NCBI GenBank assembly: GCA_050251735.1
Contig: JBFWMF010000020.1
Location: forward strand, 1 to 64,000
Origin: Desulfitobacterium sp050251735
GTDB lineage: Bacteria > Bacillota > Desulfitobacteriia > Desulfitobacteriales > Desulfitobacteriaceae
Reading direction: 5' to 3'
DNA: 64,000 nucleotides
The notes beneath the pieces were generated by a model. It did not search any database. It was not told the DNA's origin and saw nothing but the letters and a program-made list of their open reading frames with translations. A program made the position numbers and the translations under genes. Shown here in pieces: positions 32,552 through 42,024 of this stretch. Each line of letters starts with the position of its first letter. Position 1 is the stretch's first letter.

Positions 32552-33322
32552 ATGTGGCGTAGATTTTGGGATAAAAATGAACCTGCCAAAAACATAGTTG
32601 AGCAAATTGATAAAAACAGGTTGCCACGACATATCGCCATCATCATGGACGGTAATGGAAGATGGGCTCAAAAACGTGCCTTGCCCCGTTCCCTAGGCCA
32701 TAAAGCGGGTGTTGAAGCACTGCGTGATATCGTAAAGGCCTGCTCTAATTTAGGTGTTGGAGTCTTGACTGTTTATGCGTTTTCCACTGAGAATTGGAGT
32801 AGACCCAGAGAAGAAGTGAATATTCTTATGAGCCTTCTGACCGATTATTTGCGCCGTGAACTGGATGAACTGCATGAAAATAAGGTGCGCGTGCAAATGA
32901 TTGGCAATCGGGAGCCCCTCCCGTTCGAAGCTCAGAAGGAATTAGAGCACTCCATAGAAAAGACGAAGCAGAATGAGGGGCTTATCCTGAACTTAGCCTT
33001 GAATTATGGTGGCCGGGCTGAAATAACCAGTGCGGTACAACGGCTCTGTGAAAAAGTCGTCCAAGGGCAGATCAAGCCCGAGGAGATTTCAGAGGCTATC
33101 ATAGCCGACCATTTATTTACTTCCGACTTGCCTGATCCGGATTTGCTTATTCGTACCTCCGGAGAACTTCGTATCAGTAATTTTTTGCTCTGGCAAATTG
33201 CCTATACCGAGATAGTTGTTACAGATTGCTTGTGGCCTGATTTTAATCCAGAGCGCCTGACTGAAGCCATTATCGATTTTCAAAAAAGGGATCGTCGCTT
33301 CGGGGGGTTGAACAAGCAGTAA
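32552..33322 (+). CDS. uppS: Undecaprenyl diphosphate synthase
   Basis: A cis-prenyltransferase that adds isopentenyl units to farnesyl diphosphate to make the C55 lipid carrier of cell wall synthesis. It has 256 residues. Signatures are HIAIIMDGNGRWAQKR (catalytic Asp), LGVGVLTVYAFSTENWSRP, LNLALNYGGRAEI and PDPDLLIRTSGELRISNFLLWQIAYTE. I chose ATG 32552 (GGAGGTG five bases upstream) over GTG 32546, which lies inside the ribosome site. It is 10 bases before cdsA, in the usual lipid-biosynthesis order. Confidence 0.96.
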   Translation: MWRRFWDKNEPAKNIVEQIDKNRLPRHIAIIMDGNGRWAQKRALPRSLGHKAGVEALRDIVKACSNLGVGVLTVYAFSTENWSRPREEVNILMSLLTDYLRRELDELHENKVRVQMIGNREPLPFEAQKELEHSIEKTKQNEGLILNLALNYGGRAEITSAVQRLCEKVVQGQIKPEEISEAIIADHLFTSDLPDPDLLIRTSGELRISNFLLWQIAYTEIVVTDCLWPDFNPERLTEAIIDFQKRDRRFGGLNKQ

Positions 33323-33332
33323 GGAGAAGTAT

Positions 33333-34115
33333 ATGCTAATTAGAACACTAAGCGCATTAGTTTTGGTCCCAATTCTGTTGGGATTAACGTATTTGGGAGG
33401 GCCATATATTGCGTTGCTAGTGATGAGTATATCCCTCTTAGCACTTAAGGAAGCTTTAGCCATAGGGCAAAAAATGGGATTCAAAGCATGGTATATTAGC
33501 ACGGGAGTGTTTTCTATTGTCTGGCTATTGCTGATTTTTCGAGGTGGGACCCAGTGGTTGTTGCCTTTATTGTTGGCATGGTTGCTTTTTGTGATGGGAA
33601 AGATGGCGTTATATTACCCGAAGGTGAATCTTGGCGAAGCGGGCTATAATTGTTTCTCACCTCTTTACACGGTGGTTTTATTATCTCACCTTTATCTCAT
33701 CCGTGGTTTGACGGAAGGAATGGCTTGGGCTTTATTCACGTTTATTTTGGTATGGGCAACGGATACCTTTGCATACCTTATAGGGAGAGTCCTAGGGAAA
33801 CATTTGTTAGCTCCGCAAGTAAGCCCCAAAAAGACTATCGAAGGATCTCTGGGCGGACTTTTCTTTTGTATAGTAAGTGGTATTGTTGGGTGGAAAATCA
33901 TCGGCGGGGCCCCTTGGAGCGCCTATTTAATATTAAGTATCATCGTCGGTATCAGTGCTCAGATTGGTGATTTGTTCGAATCTGCTTTGAAACGCAGTGT
34001 AAGCATTAAAGATTCGGGGAAACTAATTCCGGGACATGGAGGAATTCTTGACCGCTTTGACAGTCTCATCTTCGTGATTCCGATCATGTATTATTGGGCA
34101 TTGATTGTGGGGTGA
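33333..34115 (+). CDS. cdsA: Phosphatidate cytidylyltransferase
   Basis: CdsA activates phosphatidic acid with CTP to give CDP-diacylglycerol, the precursor of membrane phospholipids. The 260-residue protein has multiple membrane helices (for example LSALVLVPILLGLTYLGG). The family signature KRSVSIKDSGKLIPGHGGILDRFDS is near the C-terminus, along with VSPKKTIEGSLGGL. It follows uppS with a short gap, and its stop is four bases before the next start. Confidence 0.95.
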   Translation: MLIRTLSALVLVPILLGLTYLGGPYIALLVMSISLLALKEALAIGQKMGFKAWYISTGVFSIVWLLLIFRGGTQWLLPLLLAWLLFVMGKMALYYPKVNLGEAGYNCFSPLYTVVLLSHLYLIRGLTEGMAWALFTFILVWATDTFAYLIGRVLGKHLLAPQVSPKKTIEGSLGGLFFCIVSGIVGWKIIGGAPWSAYLILSIIVGISAQIGDLFESALKRSVSIKDSGKLIPGHGGILDRFDSLIFVIPIMYYWALIVG

Positions 34116-34119
34116 GCGT

Positions 34120-35217
34120 GTGGACCTTCAGGGAGAACAGAAGCTAAAACAAAATATCAACCGCCTAGCAGTGATTACTTTTGTGTTGGTGTTGCTTAAA
34201 GTCGTTACCTTCTTCTTTAAGGAGTTTATGCCGGTCTTTAGTCAACTCATGAGCAATCTTTTATCGGCGTTTTTGCCATTTTTCATTGCTTTCTTTATAG
34301 CACTCTTGCTGGAACCTTTGGTCTTAAGATTTATGCTCAGCATGAAGGTTCGCAGACCCATTGCAACGCTATTCGCCCTGCTGATTGCCATATTGGGCAT
34401 CGGTAGTATTCTCTTTTTAATCGTTGCTCGTCTTTATACAGAGCTTTCGGAATTAGCTGTTTCACTGCCGAGCTATGGACATATGGTCACTATCTTTAAT
34501 AGTATTCTTGATACGGTTGAGAACTTTATCCAGCTCAACCCTCAAGTCCAAATTACGCTAAATAATACAACGCAGGGACTCATGGATAACTTGCAGGGTT
34601 GGGCGCTTTCCGGGAGCCTACTTCTGCTGAATTTCATTTCTGCTTTGCCTGGGGTTTTTATCGTCTTAGTGATCTCCATTGTGGCCACTTTCTTTATGAG
34701 TGCAAGTTATCCGGGAATTAAGAGCTTTTTTAGTAGCTTGCTTCCCGGTCGTTGGAAGCCCGGTGCCCAATCCGTAAGTCGTGATCTGGGTGCTGCGATT
34801 GTGGGATTTGTACGTGCCGAAACCATTCTTATATCGGTGACAGGTATTATTCTAACCTTAGGCTTAGTGTGGATGGGTAATCCCTATGCCTTTACCATTG
34901 GCTTCATTTCAGCCTTCTTAGATTTGCTTCCCATTGTCGGAACGGGCATGATTTTCATACCTTGGATTGTCGGTTTATTAATTTTAGGGTCTGTATCAGA
35001 GGGTATTAAGCTCTTAGTTCTCTACTTGATTGCCATGGTAGTCCGCCAAATTTTGGAGCCCAAAGTCATGTCTCAAAATATTGGTATCCATCCTTTGGCC
35101 ACCCTCATCTCCATGTATGTGGGCTTAAAGTTATTGGGTGGTTTTGGTTTGATCTTAGGGCCGGGATTAGTGATTATTTATGAGGCCGTCAGAAAAGCTG
35201 GTTTTCTAAAGAAATAA
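34120..35217 (+). CDS. AI-2E family transporter (YtvI-like)
   Basis: A multi-pass membrane protein of about 365 residues. The sequence alternates hydrophobic helices (LSAFLPFFIAFFIALLLEPLVL, ATLFALLIAILGIGSILFLI, LLLLNFISALPGVFIVLVIS). It has the family's conserved C-terminal part SAFLDLLPIVGTGMIFIPWIVG and RQILEPKVMSQNIGIHPLATLISMYVGLKLLGG. Members export or exchange small molecules; YtvI of Bacillus is of unknown substrate. GTG 34120 is four bases after GGGGTGAG; an earlier TTG (34105) lies inside cdsA. A 9-bp tandem repeat covers the stop. Confidence 0.88.
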   Translation: MDLQGEQKLKQNINRLAVITFVLVLLKVVTFFFKEFMPVFSQLMSNLLSAFLPFFIAFFIALLLEPLVLRFMLSMKVRRPIATLFALLIAILGIGSILFLIVARLYTELSELAVSLPSYGHMVTIFNSILDTVENFIQLNPQVQITLNNTTQGLMDNLQGWALSGSLLLLNFISALPGVFIVLVISIVATFFMSASYPGIKSFFSSLLPGRWKPGAQSVSRDLGAAIVGFVRAETILISVTGIILTLGLVWMGNPYAFTIGFISAFLDLLPIVGTGMIFIPWIVGLLILGSVSEGIKLLVLYLIAMVVRQILEPKVMSQNIGIHPLATLISMYVGLKLLGGFGLILGPGLVIIYEAVRKAGFLKK

Positions 35218-35249
35218 ATACAATAAATGCAATAAATGCAATAAATGCA
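35214..35249 (+). repeat. Short 9-bp tandem repeat over the permease stop codon
   Basis: Four copies of ATAAATGCA (the first is ATAAATACA) run from 35214 to 35249. The first copy contains the TAA stop codon of the permease. Such arrays can vary in number by slippage. Confidence 0.8.
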
Positions 35250-35351
35250 ATGAACGAGACTCAACCGCTTTTTGGGCCCTACATAGGGGCGAGGGTCAAA
35301 CGCGGATAGTCAGTCATAAATAATTAGGAATGACTCCCAAGGAGTGATCGT

Positions 35352-36494
35352 GTGAAGAGATTGACAATTTTAGGCTCTACGGGGTCTATCGGAACCCAGA
35401 CACTGGATATTGTCCGTCTAAATCCAGATAAATTTGAGATCTATGCTTTGGCAGCGGGCAGGAATGCCGAGGAAGTCGAACGCCAAGCCCGGGAGTTTAA
35501 ACCCCGGGTAATTGGCTTAATGGATCATAAAGCTGCTCGGGAACTAAAACAAAGGGTAGCAGATTTAGATGTTGAAGTCGTTCAAGGAATGGAAGGACTT
35601 CTGCGTTCGGTTACCGATGAGGCACCAGATACGATTGTCACCGCTATCAGTGGCCGCATTGGTTTAGAACCTACTTTAGCGGCACTCCAGGCGGGAAAAG
35701 ATATTGCCTTAGCCAATAAAGAAACCTTAGTTGCCGGCGGTGACTTGGTCATGGAGACGGCGAAGAAGTTTAAACGGCGTATTCTTCCCGTGGATAGTGA
35801 GCATTCTGCTATTTTTCAATGTTTAGAAGAAGATGAACGCACTCTAGAAAAGATTATTCTGACGGCTTCCGGCGGCCCTTTTCGTGGTTGGTCTGCCGAA
35901 AAATTAAAGGAAGTAACTCCTGAAACAGCTTTAAAACACCCTAACTGGGCCATGGGAGCAAAGATTACCATTGACTCAGCGACGATGATGAATAAGGGTC
36001 TGGAGGTTATAGAGGCTCACCATCTTTTTAACATGACCTACGATCAGATTGAGGTGCTCATCCATCCCCAAAGTGTGATTCATTCTATGGTACAATATTG
36101 CGATGGGAGTGTTTTAGCTCAACTAGGTAGACCCGATATGCGCCTGCCTATTCAATATGCTTTGAGTTACCCCACCCGCTGGCCGAATCCTTTAGAACGA
36201 CTTGATCTAAGGGGAAAAACCCTAACCTTTTTTGACCCGGCTGAATATGATTTCCCAGCTTTAAAGCTTGCTTATGCATGTGGACGCCGTGGCGGGACCT
36301 TGCCCGCAGTCATGAATGCGGCCAATGAAGTTGCGGTTCATGCCTTCTTGGCTCGCCGCATACCCTATCCTGAGATCATACGCTTAGTAGAGCGGGTGAG
36401 CACAGAGCATGATGTGTTAGATGCCACGGATTTGGAAACCATACTTAATGCTGATCATTGGGCCCGGATGCGTACGGAAGAGCATATCGGGTAA
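35352..36494 (+). CDS. dxr: 1-deoxy-D-xylulose-5-phosphate reductoisomerase
   Basis: Dxr commits DXP to the MEP isoprenoid pathway as methylerythritol phosphate, with NADPH. It has 380 residues: NADPH site ILGSTGSIGTQTLDIVRLNPD, LANKETLVAGGDLV, the metal-binding LPVDSEHSAIFQCLE, LTASGGPFRGW, HPNWAMGAKITIDSATMMNKGLEVIEAHHLF, and the end CGRRGGTLPAVMNAANEVAVHAFL. GTG 35352 follows AAGGAGTGAT. Together with ispG and uppS nearby it shows isoprenoid genes clustered here. Confidence 0.97.
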   Translation: MKRLTILGSTGSIGTQTLDIVRLNPDKFEIYALAAGRNAEEVERQAREFKPRVIGLMDHKAARELKQRVADLDVEVVQGMEGLLRSVTDEAPDTIVTAISGRIGLEPTLAALQAGKDIALANKETLVAGGDLVMETAKKFKRRILPVDSEHSAIFQCLEEDERTLEKIILTASGGPFRGWSAEKLKEVTPETALKHPNWAMGAKITIDSATMMNKGLEVIEAHHLFNMTYDQIEVLIHPQSVIHSMVQYCDGSVLAQLGRPDMRLPIQYALSYPTRWPNPLERLDLRGKTLTFFDPAEYDFPALKLAYACGRRGGTLPAVMNAANEVAVHAFLARRIPYPEIIRLVERVSTEHDVLDATDLETILNADHWARMRTEEHIG

Positions 36495-36541
36495 AACATA
36501 GAAACTGAATGCCGTATGATTAGGATGGAGGAGGGTTAAGT

Positions 36542-37606
36542 TTGCTAAGTGCGTTATCGGTCGTGTTCGCCTTCGGGCTTTTGGTTATTATTCACGAGTT
36601 GGGCCATTTTATTGTGGCTCGCCTGAATGGCATCAAGGTACTGGAGTTTGCCTTTGGCTTCGGGCCAAAGATTATCGGCTTTAAGGGAAAAGAGACCAAC
36701 TACTCTCTGCGCCTTATTCCCTTAGGTGGCTTTGTAAAACTGTACGGCATGGACGCTGAGTTCGACGAGAATGGGAATCAAAGCATTGCTCCCACCAATG
36801 ATCCACGTAGCTTTAATAATAAAAAAGTATGGCAACGGATGTCGGTAATTGCTGCCGGTCCGATCATGAACTTAGTTTTAGCCATTTTTCTTTTTATCAT
36901 TGTCTTTGCCTTTTTCGGAATTGCCACAGCTAATGATACAAATGTTGTGGGCACCTTGATTGAAGGGATGCCGGCTCAAGCGGCGGGGATTCAACCGGGG
37001 GATAAAGTCGTGTCGGTCAATGGGGTAGAGACCGCTACTTGGACTGATCTGACCCAAGCCATACATAAGATGCCGGAAAAAGATATTTCTCTTGTGATTG
37101 AACATGAAGGACAGCAAAGAGCCTTAACCATAAAAACCGAGTTAGATGCGGCGTCGGGGCATGGCTTGGTTGGCATTGGCCCCGAGGTCACCTATCAGAA
37201 AACCTCCCTTCCTGAAGCGGCTCGATACGGATTTAAGCAAACCGTCAGCTTCACACGCTTGGTCCTTGTCACTTTAGCTCAGATGGTTACCGGTGAAACA
37301 AAAGCAGAACTGGGAGGACCAGTAGCTATTGTGCAGGCCATCGATCAAAGTGCTGAGTCAGGCTGGGAGAATTATCTAGGCTTTATCGGGATATTGAGTA
37401 TCCAGCTGGGGTTGCTCAACCTTTTCCCGATACCGGCTCTGGATGGTAGTCACCTGGTTTTTCTGCTCATCGAAGGCCTAAGGGGCAAACCCATGAATCC
37501 TGAACGTCAAAACTTTATTCATTTCTTGGGATTCATTTTCTTAATGGCTTTAATGCTCGCCGTGACCTATCAAGATATTGTAAAACTCTTCGCTGGCAAA
37601 GGCTAA
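36542..37606 (+). CDS. rseP: Site-2 metalloprotease RseP
   Basis: Membrane zinc protease that cuts regulators within the bilayer, such as anti-sigma factors. It has 354 residues. The active-site HELGH lies in the first helix (VIIHELGHFIVARLNGI). One PDZ domain lies at about residues 130-200 (GTLIEGMPAQAAGIQPGDKVVSVNGVE), and NLFPIPALDGSHLVF holds the third zinc ligand. TTG 36542 is behind GGAGGAGGG. It lies in the order dxr-rseP-ispG-proS found in many clostridia. Confidence 0.95.
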   Translation: MLSALSVVFAFGLLVIIHELGHFIVARLNGIKVLEFAFGFGPKIIGFKGKETNYSLRLIPLGGFVKLYGMDAEFDENGNQSIAPTNDPRSFNNKKVWQRMSVIAAGPIMNLVLAIFLFIIVFAFFGIATANDTNVVGTLIEGMPAQAAGIQPGDKVVSVNGVETATWTDLTQAIHKMPEKDISLVIEHEGQQRALTIKTELDAASGHGLVGIGPEVTYQKTSLPEAARYGFKQTVSFTRLVLVTLAQMVTGETKAELGGPVAIVQAIDQSAESGWENYLGFIGILSIQLGLLNLFPIPALDGSHLVFLLIEGLRGKPMNPERQNFIHFLGFIFLMALMLAVTYQDIVKLFAGKG

Positions 37607-37618
37607 GGAGGCCTAGAT

Positions 37619-38704
37619 GTGAATCGAAAAATGACAAAAGCAGTGAAAATTGGTGACGTTACTATCGGGGGCGGAGCTCCTGTCGTCGTCCAATCTATGA
37701 CGAATACGGATACCCGAGATATTCCTAGTACCTTGGCTCAAATTCACGCCTTAGCTAAAGCTGGGTGTGAGGTTGTACGACTTGCCGTCCTCGATCGTGA
37801 TGCAGGATATGCTCTCCGAGAAATTGCCTTGCAGAGCGAACTGCCTGTGATCGCTGATATCCATTTTGATTATCAGCTGGCGTTACTGGCTATCGAACAA
37901 GGGGTCCATGGCTTAAGGTTAAACCCCGGCAATATCGGTGCTCGTTGGAAGGTTCAGGAAGTCGTCCGGGCCTGTAAGGAAAGAGAAATACCCATTCGGA
38001 TTGGGGTTAATGCAGGCTCACTGGAGAAAGAAATCTTAGCTAAGTATCAAGGTGTAACACCTGAGGGCATGGTCGAAAGCGCCTTAGGACATATTCGCTT
38101 GCTCGAAGAAGAAGGATACGACAAAATCAAGGTATCATTAAAGGCTTCACATGTACCCCTAATGTTGGGGGCTTATCGAAAGATGGCGGAGTGTGTTGAT
38201 TACCCCCTTCATGTGGGAGTCACCGAAGCCGGAACCGTACGCTCAGGGGTAGTGAAGTCGGCCGTGGGAATCGGCAGCCTTCTGTCTGAAGGCATTGGCG
38301 ATACACTGCGCGTTTCCTTGACGGGAGATCCGGTTCAAGAAATCCCTGTGGCCTTAGAGATTCTTAGAGTCCTTGGCTTAAGAAATAGGGGAGTGGACCT
38401 GATCAGCTGCCCTACCTGTGGTCGGACCCAGGTTAACCTCGCAGAATTGGCTGAGAAGGTGGAGGACAAGCTTTCCAATTTGCCTCCCTTGGATCGACCT
38501 TTGAAAGTCGCGGTCATGGGATGTGCGGTGAATGGACCCGGAGAAGCCAGGGAAGCAGATTTTGGCATAGCCGGTGGCAAAGGGATGGGACTACTCTTTA
38601 AAAAAGGGGAGATTGTCGCCCGTTTATCTGAAGAAGAGCTGTTGCCCGCTTTGCTCCAAGAAATAGAGAATTATGTGAAACAGTATGGAAAGGATGAACA
38701 TTAA
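37619..38704 (+). CDS. ispG: (E)-4-hydroxy-3-methylbut-2-enyl-diphosphate synthase
   Basis: IspG reduces MEcPP to HMBPP with a [4Fe-4S] cluster, the penultimate step of the MEP pathway. It has 361 residues. PVVVQSMTNTDTRD opens the TIM barrel. The cluster ligands are in LISCPTCGRTQVNLAELAEKVED and VAVMGCAVNGPGEAREADFGIAGG. This is the shorter bacterial type without the plant insertion. GTG 37619 follows AAGGAGG by eight bases; an ATG two bases before is in another frame. Its stop overlaps the proS start (TAATG). Confidence 0.97.
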   Translation: MNRKMTKAVKIGDVTIGGGAPVVVQSMTNTDTRDIPSTLAQIHALAKAGCEVVRLAVLDRDAGYALREIALQSELPVIADIHFDYQLALLAIEQGVHGLRLNPGNIGARWKVQEVVRACKEREIPIRIGVNAGSLEKEILAKYQGVTPEGMVESALGHIRLLEEEGYDKIKVSLKASHVPLMLGAYRKMAECVDYPLHVGVTEAGTVRSGVVKSAVGIGSLLSEGIGDTLRVSLTGDPVQEIPVALEILRVLGLRNRGVDLISCPTCGRTQVNLAELAEKVEDKLSNLPPLDRPLKVAVMGCAVNGPGEAREADFGIAGGKGMGLLFKKGEIVARLSEEELLPALLQEIENYVKQYGKDEH

Positions 38705-40431
38705 TGCGTGTAAGCCAAATCCTTAATCCGACCCTGCGGGAGGTTCCTGCCGAGGCGGAAATTGTTAGTCATCAGATGCTGGTTAGGGCAGGGTTAATTC
38801 GTAAAGCCGCTGCCGGTATCTATACCTACTTGCCCTTAGGCTTACGTGTATTGCGTAAAATTGAGCAAATCGTCAGAGAAGAAATGGACGCCAAGGGAGG
38901 ACAAGAAGTCTTACTCCCGATTATTCAGCCTGCTGAGCTATGGAAGGAGAGCGGTCGCTGGGATATTTACGGACAGGAGCTGATGCGCCTCAATGACCGC
39001 CACAATCGAGAGTTTTGCCTAGGACCAACCCATGAAGAAATCATTACCGATTTGGTGCGGGGAGAAGTCCGTTCCTATAAGCAATTGCCCTTGCTGCTGT
39101 ATCAGATACAAAACAAATACCGGGATGAGCGACGTCCTCGCTTCGGCTTAATGCGTGGTCGGGAATTTATCATGAAGGATCTCTATTCGTTTGACAGGGA
39201 TGAAGCGGGTTTGGCTGAGAGCTATAAAAAAATGTATGATGCTTATACTCGTGTCTTTACCCGTTGCGGCTTAACCTTCCGTCCTGTTGAGGCAGATGCG
39301 GGAGCTATCGGAGGCACAGGCGGCACCCACGAATTCATGGTTTTAGCTGAATCAGGTGAAGCTGCCGTCGTCTATTGCCCGGATTGCGATTATGCTGCTA
39401 ATGTGGAGAAGGCTGAATGTAAGCCTACGACTGTGGCTAGTGCAGCGCCTACCGGTGCTTGCCTTAGCGTTGATACACCAGGAACTAAGACCATCGAGCA
39501 GGTAGCAGAATTCCTGGGCGTGCAAAAGAGCGATCTAGTTAAATCGCTTCTTTATCAAGGTGATGATAAGCTCTTCCTTGTCCTCGTTCGCGGCGACCGG
39601 GAAATCAATGAAATTAAAGTGAACAACGCCCTCGGCCCCTTTATCAACTTGCAGCTGGCCAGCCCCGAGGCTGTGCTTGAAACACTGGGTTGTGAACCTG
39701 GTTTTGTAGGCCCTGTAGGTGCACCCAAGGATTTAAAGGTAGTCGCTGATCTAGAAGTACCGTTGATGGTTAAGGCTGTTTGTGGCGCTAATGCAGAGGA
39801 CAAGCATTATGTGGATGCTGTGCCAGAGAAGGATTTCCGCATTGATCAGATTCTAGATCTGCGCATGGTGGAAGCTGGAGAGCCCTGTCCCAAATGCGGC
39901 AGCCCGCTCAAAGAAGCACGAGGCATCGAAGTCGGTCAAGTCTTTAAGCTGGGAACCAAGTACTCCAAAGCCCTCAACGCCGTATTCTTAGATGAGAATG
40001 GCGCGGAGCACCCCTGTGTCATGGGTTGCTACGGTATCGGAGTCAGCCGTACCATGGCGGCGGCCATTGAGCAAAACAATGATAAAGATGGAATCATCTG
40101 GCCCATCCCCATTGCTCCTTATCATGTGATTGTGGTCCCGGTGAGCATGAAGGACGATCAAGTTCGTGAAACCGGCGAAAAACTATACCAAGAGCTTCAA
40201 AAACTTGGCGTAGAGGCTGTTCTGGATGACCGGGATGAGCGTCCTGGCGTGAAATTCAAGGATGCGGACCTTGTGGGCTATCCACTGCGGGTCACCGTAG
40301 GTAGTAAGACCCTCGCTAACGGAGAAGTCGAGCTCCGGGATCGCAAGACCGGAGAAATGCAGCTCGTCAAAGTCGAAGAGCTGGCTGGTCGTGTGCAGGG
40401 GATTATTCGGGAAGCAGTAAGTAATATGTAA
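38704..40431 (+). CDS. proS: Prolyl-tRNA synthetase
   Basis: Class II aminoacyl-tRNA synthetase that charges tRNA-Pro. It has 575 residues and is of the bacterial type. Motif regions include AAAGIYTYLPLGLRVLRKIEQIV, GQEVLLPIIQPAELWKESGRW, FCLGPTHEEIITDLVRGEVRSYKQLP and YRDERRPRFGLMRGREFIMKDLYSFD. An inserted YbaK-like editing domain lies at about 220-390 (VQKSDLVKSLLY, FVGPVGAPKDLKV). The catalytic site continues with GIEVGQVFKLGTKYS and CYGIGVSRTMAAAIEQ, and the anticodon-binding domain ends it. It overlaps ispG by one base and ends at a strong terminator. Confidence 0.97.
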   Translation: MRVSQILNPTLREVPAEAEIVSHQMLVRAGLIRKAAAGIYTYLPLGLRVLRKIEQIVREEMDAKGGQEVLLPIIQPAELWKESGRWDIYGQELMRLNDRHNREFCLGPTHEEIITDLVRGEVRSYKQLPLLLYQIQNKYRDERRPRFGLMRGREFIMKDLYSFDRDEAGLAESYKKMYDAYTRVFTRCGLTFRPVEADAGAIGGTGGTHEFMVLAESGEAAVVYCPDCDYAANVEKAECKPTTVASAAPTGACLSVDTPGTKTIEQVAEFLGVQKSDLVKSLLYQGDDKLFLVLVRGDREINEIKVNNALGPFINLQLASPEAVLETLGCEPGFVGPVGAPKDLKVVADLEVPLMVKAVCGANAEDKHYVDAVPEKDFRIDQILDLRMVEAGEPCPKCGSPLKEARGIEVGQVFKLGTKYSKALNAVFLDENGAEHPCVMGCYGIGVSRTMAAAIEQNNDKDGIIWPIPIAPYHVIVVPVSMKDDQVRETGEKLYQELQKLGVEAVLDDRDERPGVKFKDADLVGYPLRVTVGSKTLANGEVELRDRKTGEMQLVKVEELAGRVQGIIREAVSNM

Positions 40432-40462
40432 TAAGTAAGTTTTATACAATGTCAGATCCAAT

Positions 40463-40501
40463 AAAAATAACTCCAACATCTTAGATGTTGGAGTTATTTT
40501 T
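40463..40501 (+). terminator. Strong terminator after proS
   Basis: A perfect 18-bp stem, 40463-40480 with 40484-40501, with A/T runs at its ends and a TTA loop. It ends the dxr-rseP-ispG-proS unit. Confidence 0.93.
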
Positions 40502-40716
40502 ATTCCTTAGTTTATATTCATAAAACTAATCTTGATAGTCTTGCTACGCCATTTTATGAATAATGTGCAATATTTATCTTGAGTTCTTATTAATATAGAT
40601 GGTTAAGGCTTGTGAGGCCTAGGGCTCACCCCTTACAATTAATGTTTAGAGAACATACAATCCCCTTGAAAGAATATATGTTCTGGTATATTCTTATCCT
40701 AATGGAGGGGATGGAC

Positions 40717-42024
40717 ATGGACATATTTGATAAACTGACCATACTGGCAGATTCAGCAAAATATGATGTAGCTTGTACCTCAAGCGGAGTGGAGCGGAGG
40801 GGCAGTTCAGGAAGCATTGGCAGTGCTGAAGCCGCTGGGATATGTCATAGCTTTGCAGCCGATGGACGGTGTATCTCTCTTCTCAAGGTTTTGCTGACCA
40901 ATATCTGCGCCTATGACTGTAAATATTGTATCAATCGCAGCTCCAATGATATTCCCCGAGCAGCCTTTACGCCCCGTGAGCTTGCAGAGCTTACGATTAA
41001 CTTTTATCGTCGCAACTATATTGAAGGGTTATTTTTAAGCTCGGCAGTCATTAAAGATCCGAACTATACTTCTGAGCTTTTAATTCGGACCTTAGAACTA
41101 TTGCGTGAAGAATACCGATTTGCAGGATATATTCATGTCAAGGCAATTCCCGGTACCGATAATGAAGTTCTGACCCGGCTGGGATATCTGGCAGACCGGG
41201 TGAGCATTAATATCGAGCTTCCCTCCCAGGAAAGCTTAAGACTTTTGGCTCCCGATAAGAGCAAGGAGTCTATTCTCCGGCCGATGGGTCTCATTAAAGG
41301 TAAAATTGCGGAGAATTCTACGGATCTGGTCAAATATCGCCATGCACAAAAGTTCGTCCCAGCAGGTCAAAGTACCCAGCTCATCGTCGGTGCAACACCG
41401 GATACGGATTATAAGATTTTGACCCTAGCGGAAGGGCTCTACAATAAGTATCAGCTGAAAAGGGTATTTTTCTCGGCCTACATTCCGGTAGCCGAACACA
41501 GCCTATTGCCGGCCGTTTCGGCCAAACCACCGTTGATGCGAGAGCATCGCCTTTATCAAGCGGATTGGCTCTTGCGGTTCTACGGTTTCCAAGCACAAGA
41601 ATTATTGGATGAAAGCCATCCGAATTTTAATCTGGAGGTCGATCCTAAGTGCAACTGGGCCCTTAATCATATGGACCAGTTTCCGGTCGAAATCAACCAA
41701 GCTCCATATGAAATACTTCTGCGCGTACCGGGCATCGGCGTCACCAGTGCCCGACGGATTTTGCGCGCGCGGAAAATATCCCCCCTTGATTTCACGGGAT
41801 TGAAGAAATTGGGTGTTGTGCTCAAGCGTGCCCAGTATTTTATTCTATGTAAAGGAAAGACCCTTGAGGGACTTAAATTAGCTCCCCATAATGTGATGCA
41901 AGCCCTGATGTCTGAGCGTGTCATCGCCAGTCTGCCTTCTCAAGCTCACCAGCAGCTGTCCTTGTTTGAAGAGCCGCCCATTTCTCGAGAGGATGTGGTT
42001 CAGTGTCTGACGGGTCAACTTTAG
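40717..42024 (+). CDS. Putative radical SAM DNA modification/repair protein
   Basis: This 435-residue protein starts MDIFDKLTILADSAKYDVAC. It has a radical SAM CxxxCxxC motif in NICAYDCKYCINR (about residues 66-73). It ends in a helix-hairpin-helix-like region (ILLRVPGIGVTSARRILRARKI), which suggests nucleic-acid binding. The pair with the DUF4130 gene corresponds to the family described as radical SAM proteins linked to uracil-DNA glycosylase-like partners. The reaction is unknown. ATG 40717 is six bases after GGAGGGG; an upstream frame to 40612 is an overextension. It overlaps the next gene by 22 bases. It occupies the place where polC lies in Bacillus, after proS. Confidence 0.88.
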   Translation: MDIFDKLTILADSAKYDVACTSSGVERRGSSGSIGSAEAAGICHSFAADGRCISLLKVLLTNICAYDCKYCINRSSNDIPRAAFTPRELAELTINFYRRNYIEGLFLSSAVIKDPNYTSELLIRTLELLREEYRFAGYIHVKAIPGTDNEVLTRLGYLADRVSINIELPSQESLRLLAPDKSKESILRPMGLIKGKIAENSTDLVKYRHAQKFVPAGQSTQLIVGATPDTDYKILTLAEGLYNKYQLKRVFFSAYIPVAEHSLLPAVSAKPPLMREHRLYQADWLLRFYGFQAQELLDESHPNFNLEVDPKCNWALNHMDQFPVEINQAPYEILLRVPGIGVTSARRILRARKISPLDFTGLKKLGVVLKRAQYFILCKGKTLEGLKLAPHNVMQALMSERVIASLPSQAHQQLSLFEEPPISREDVVQCLTGQL

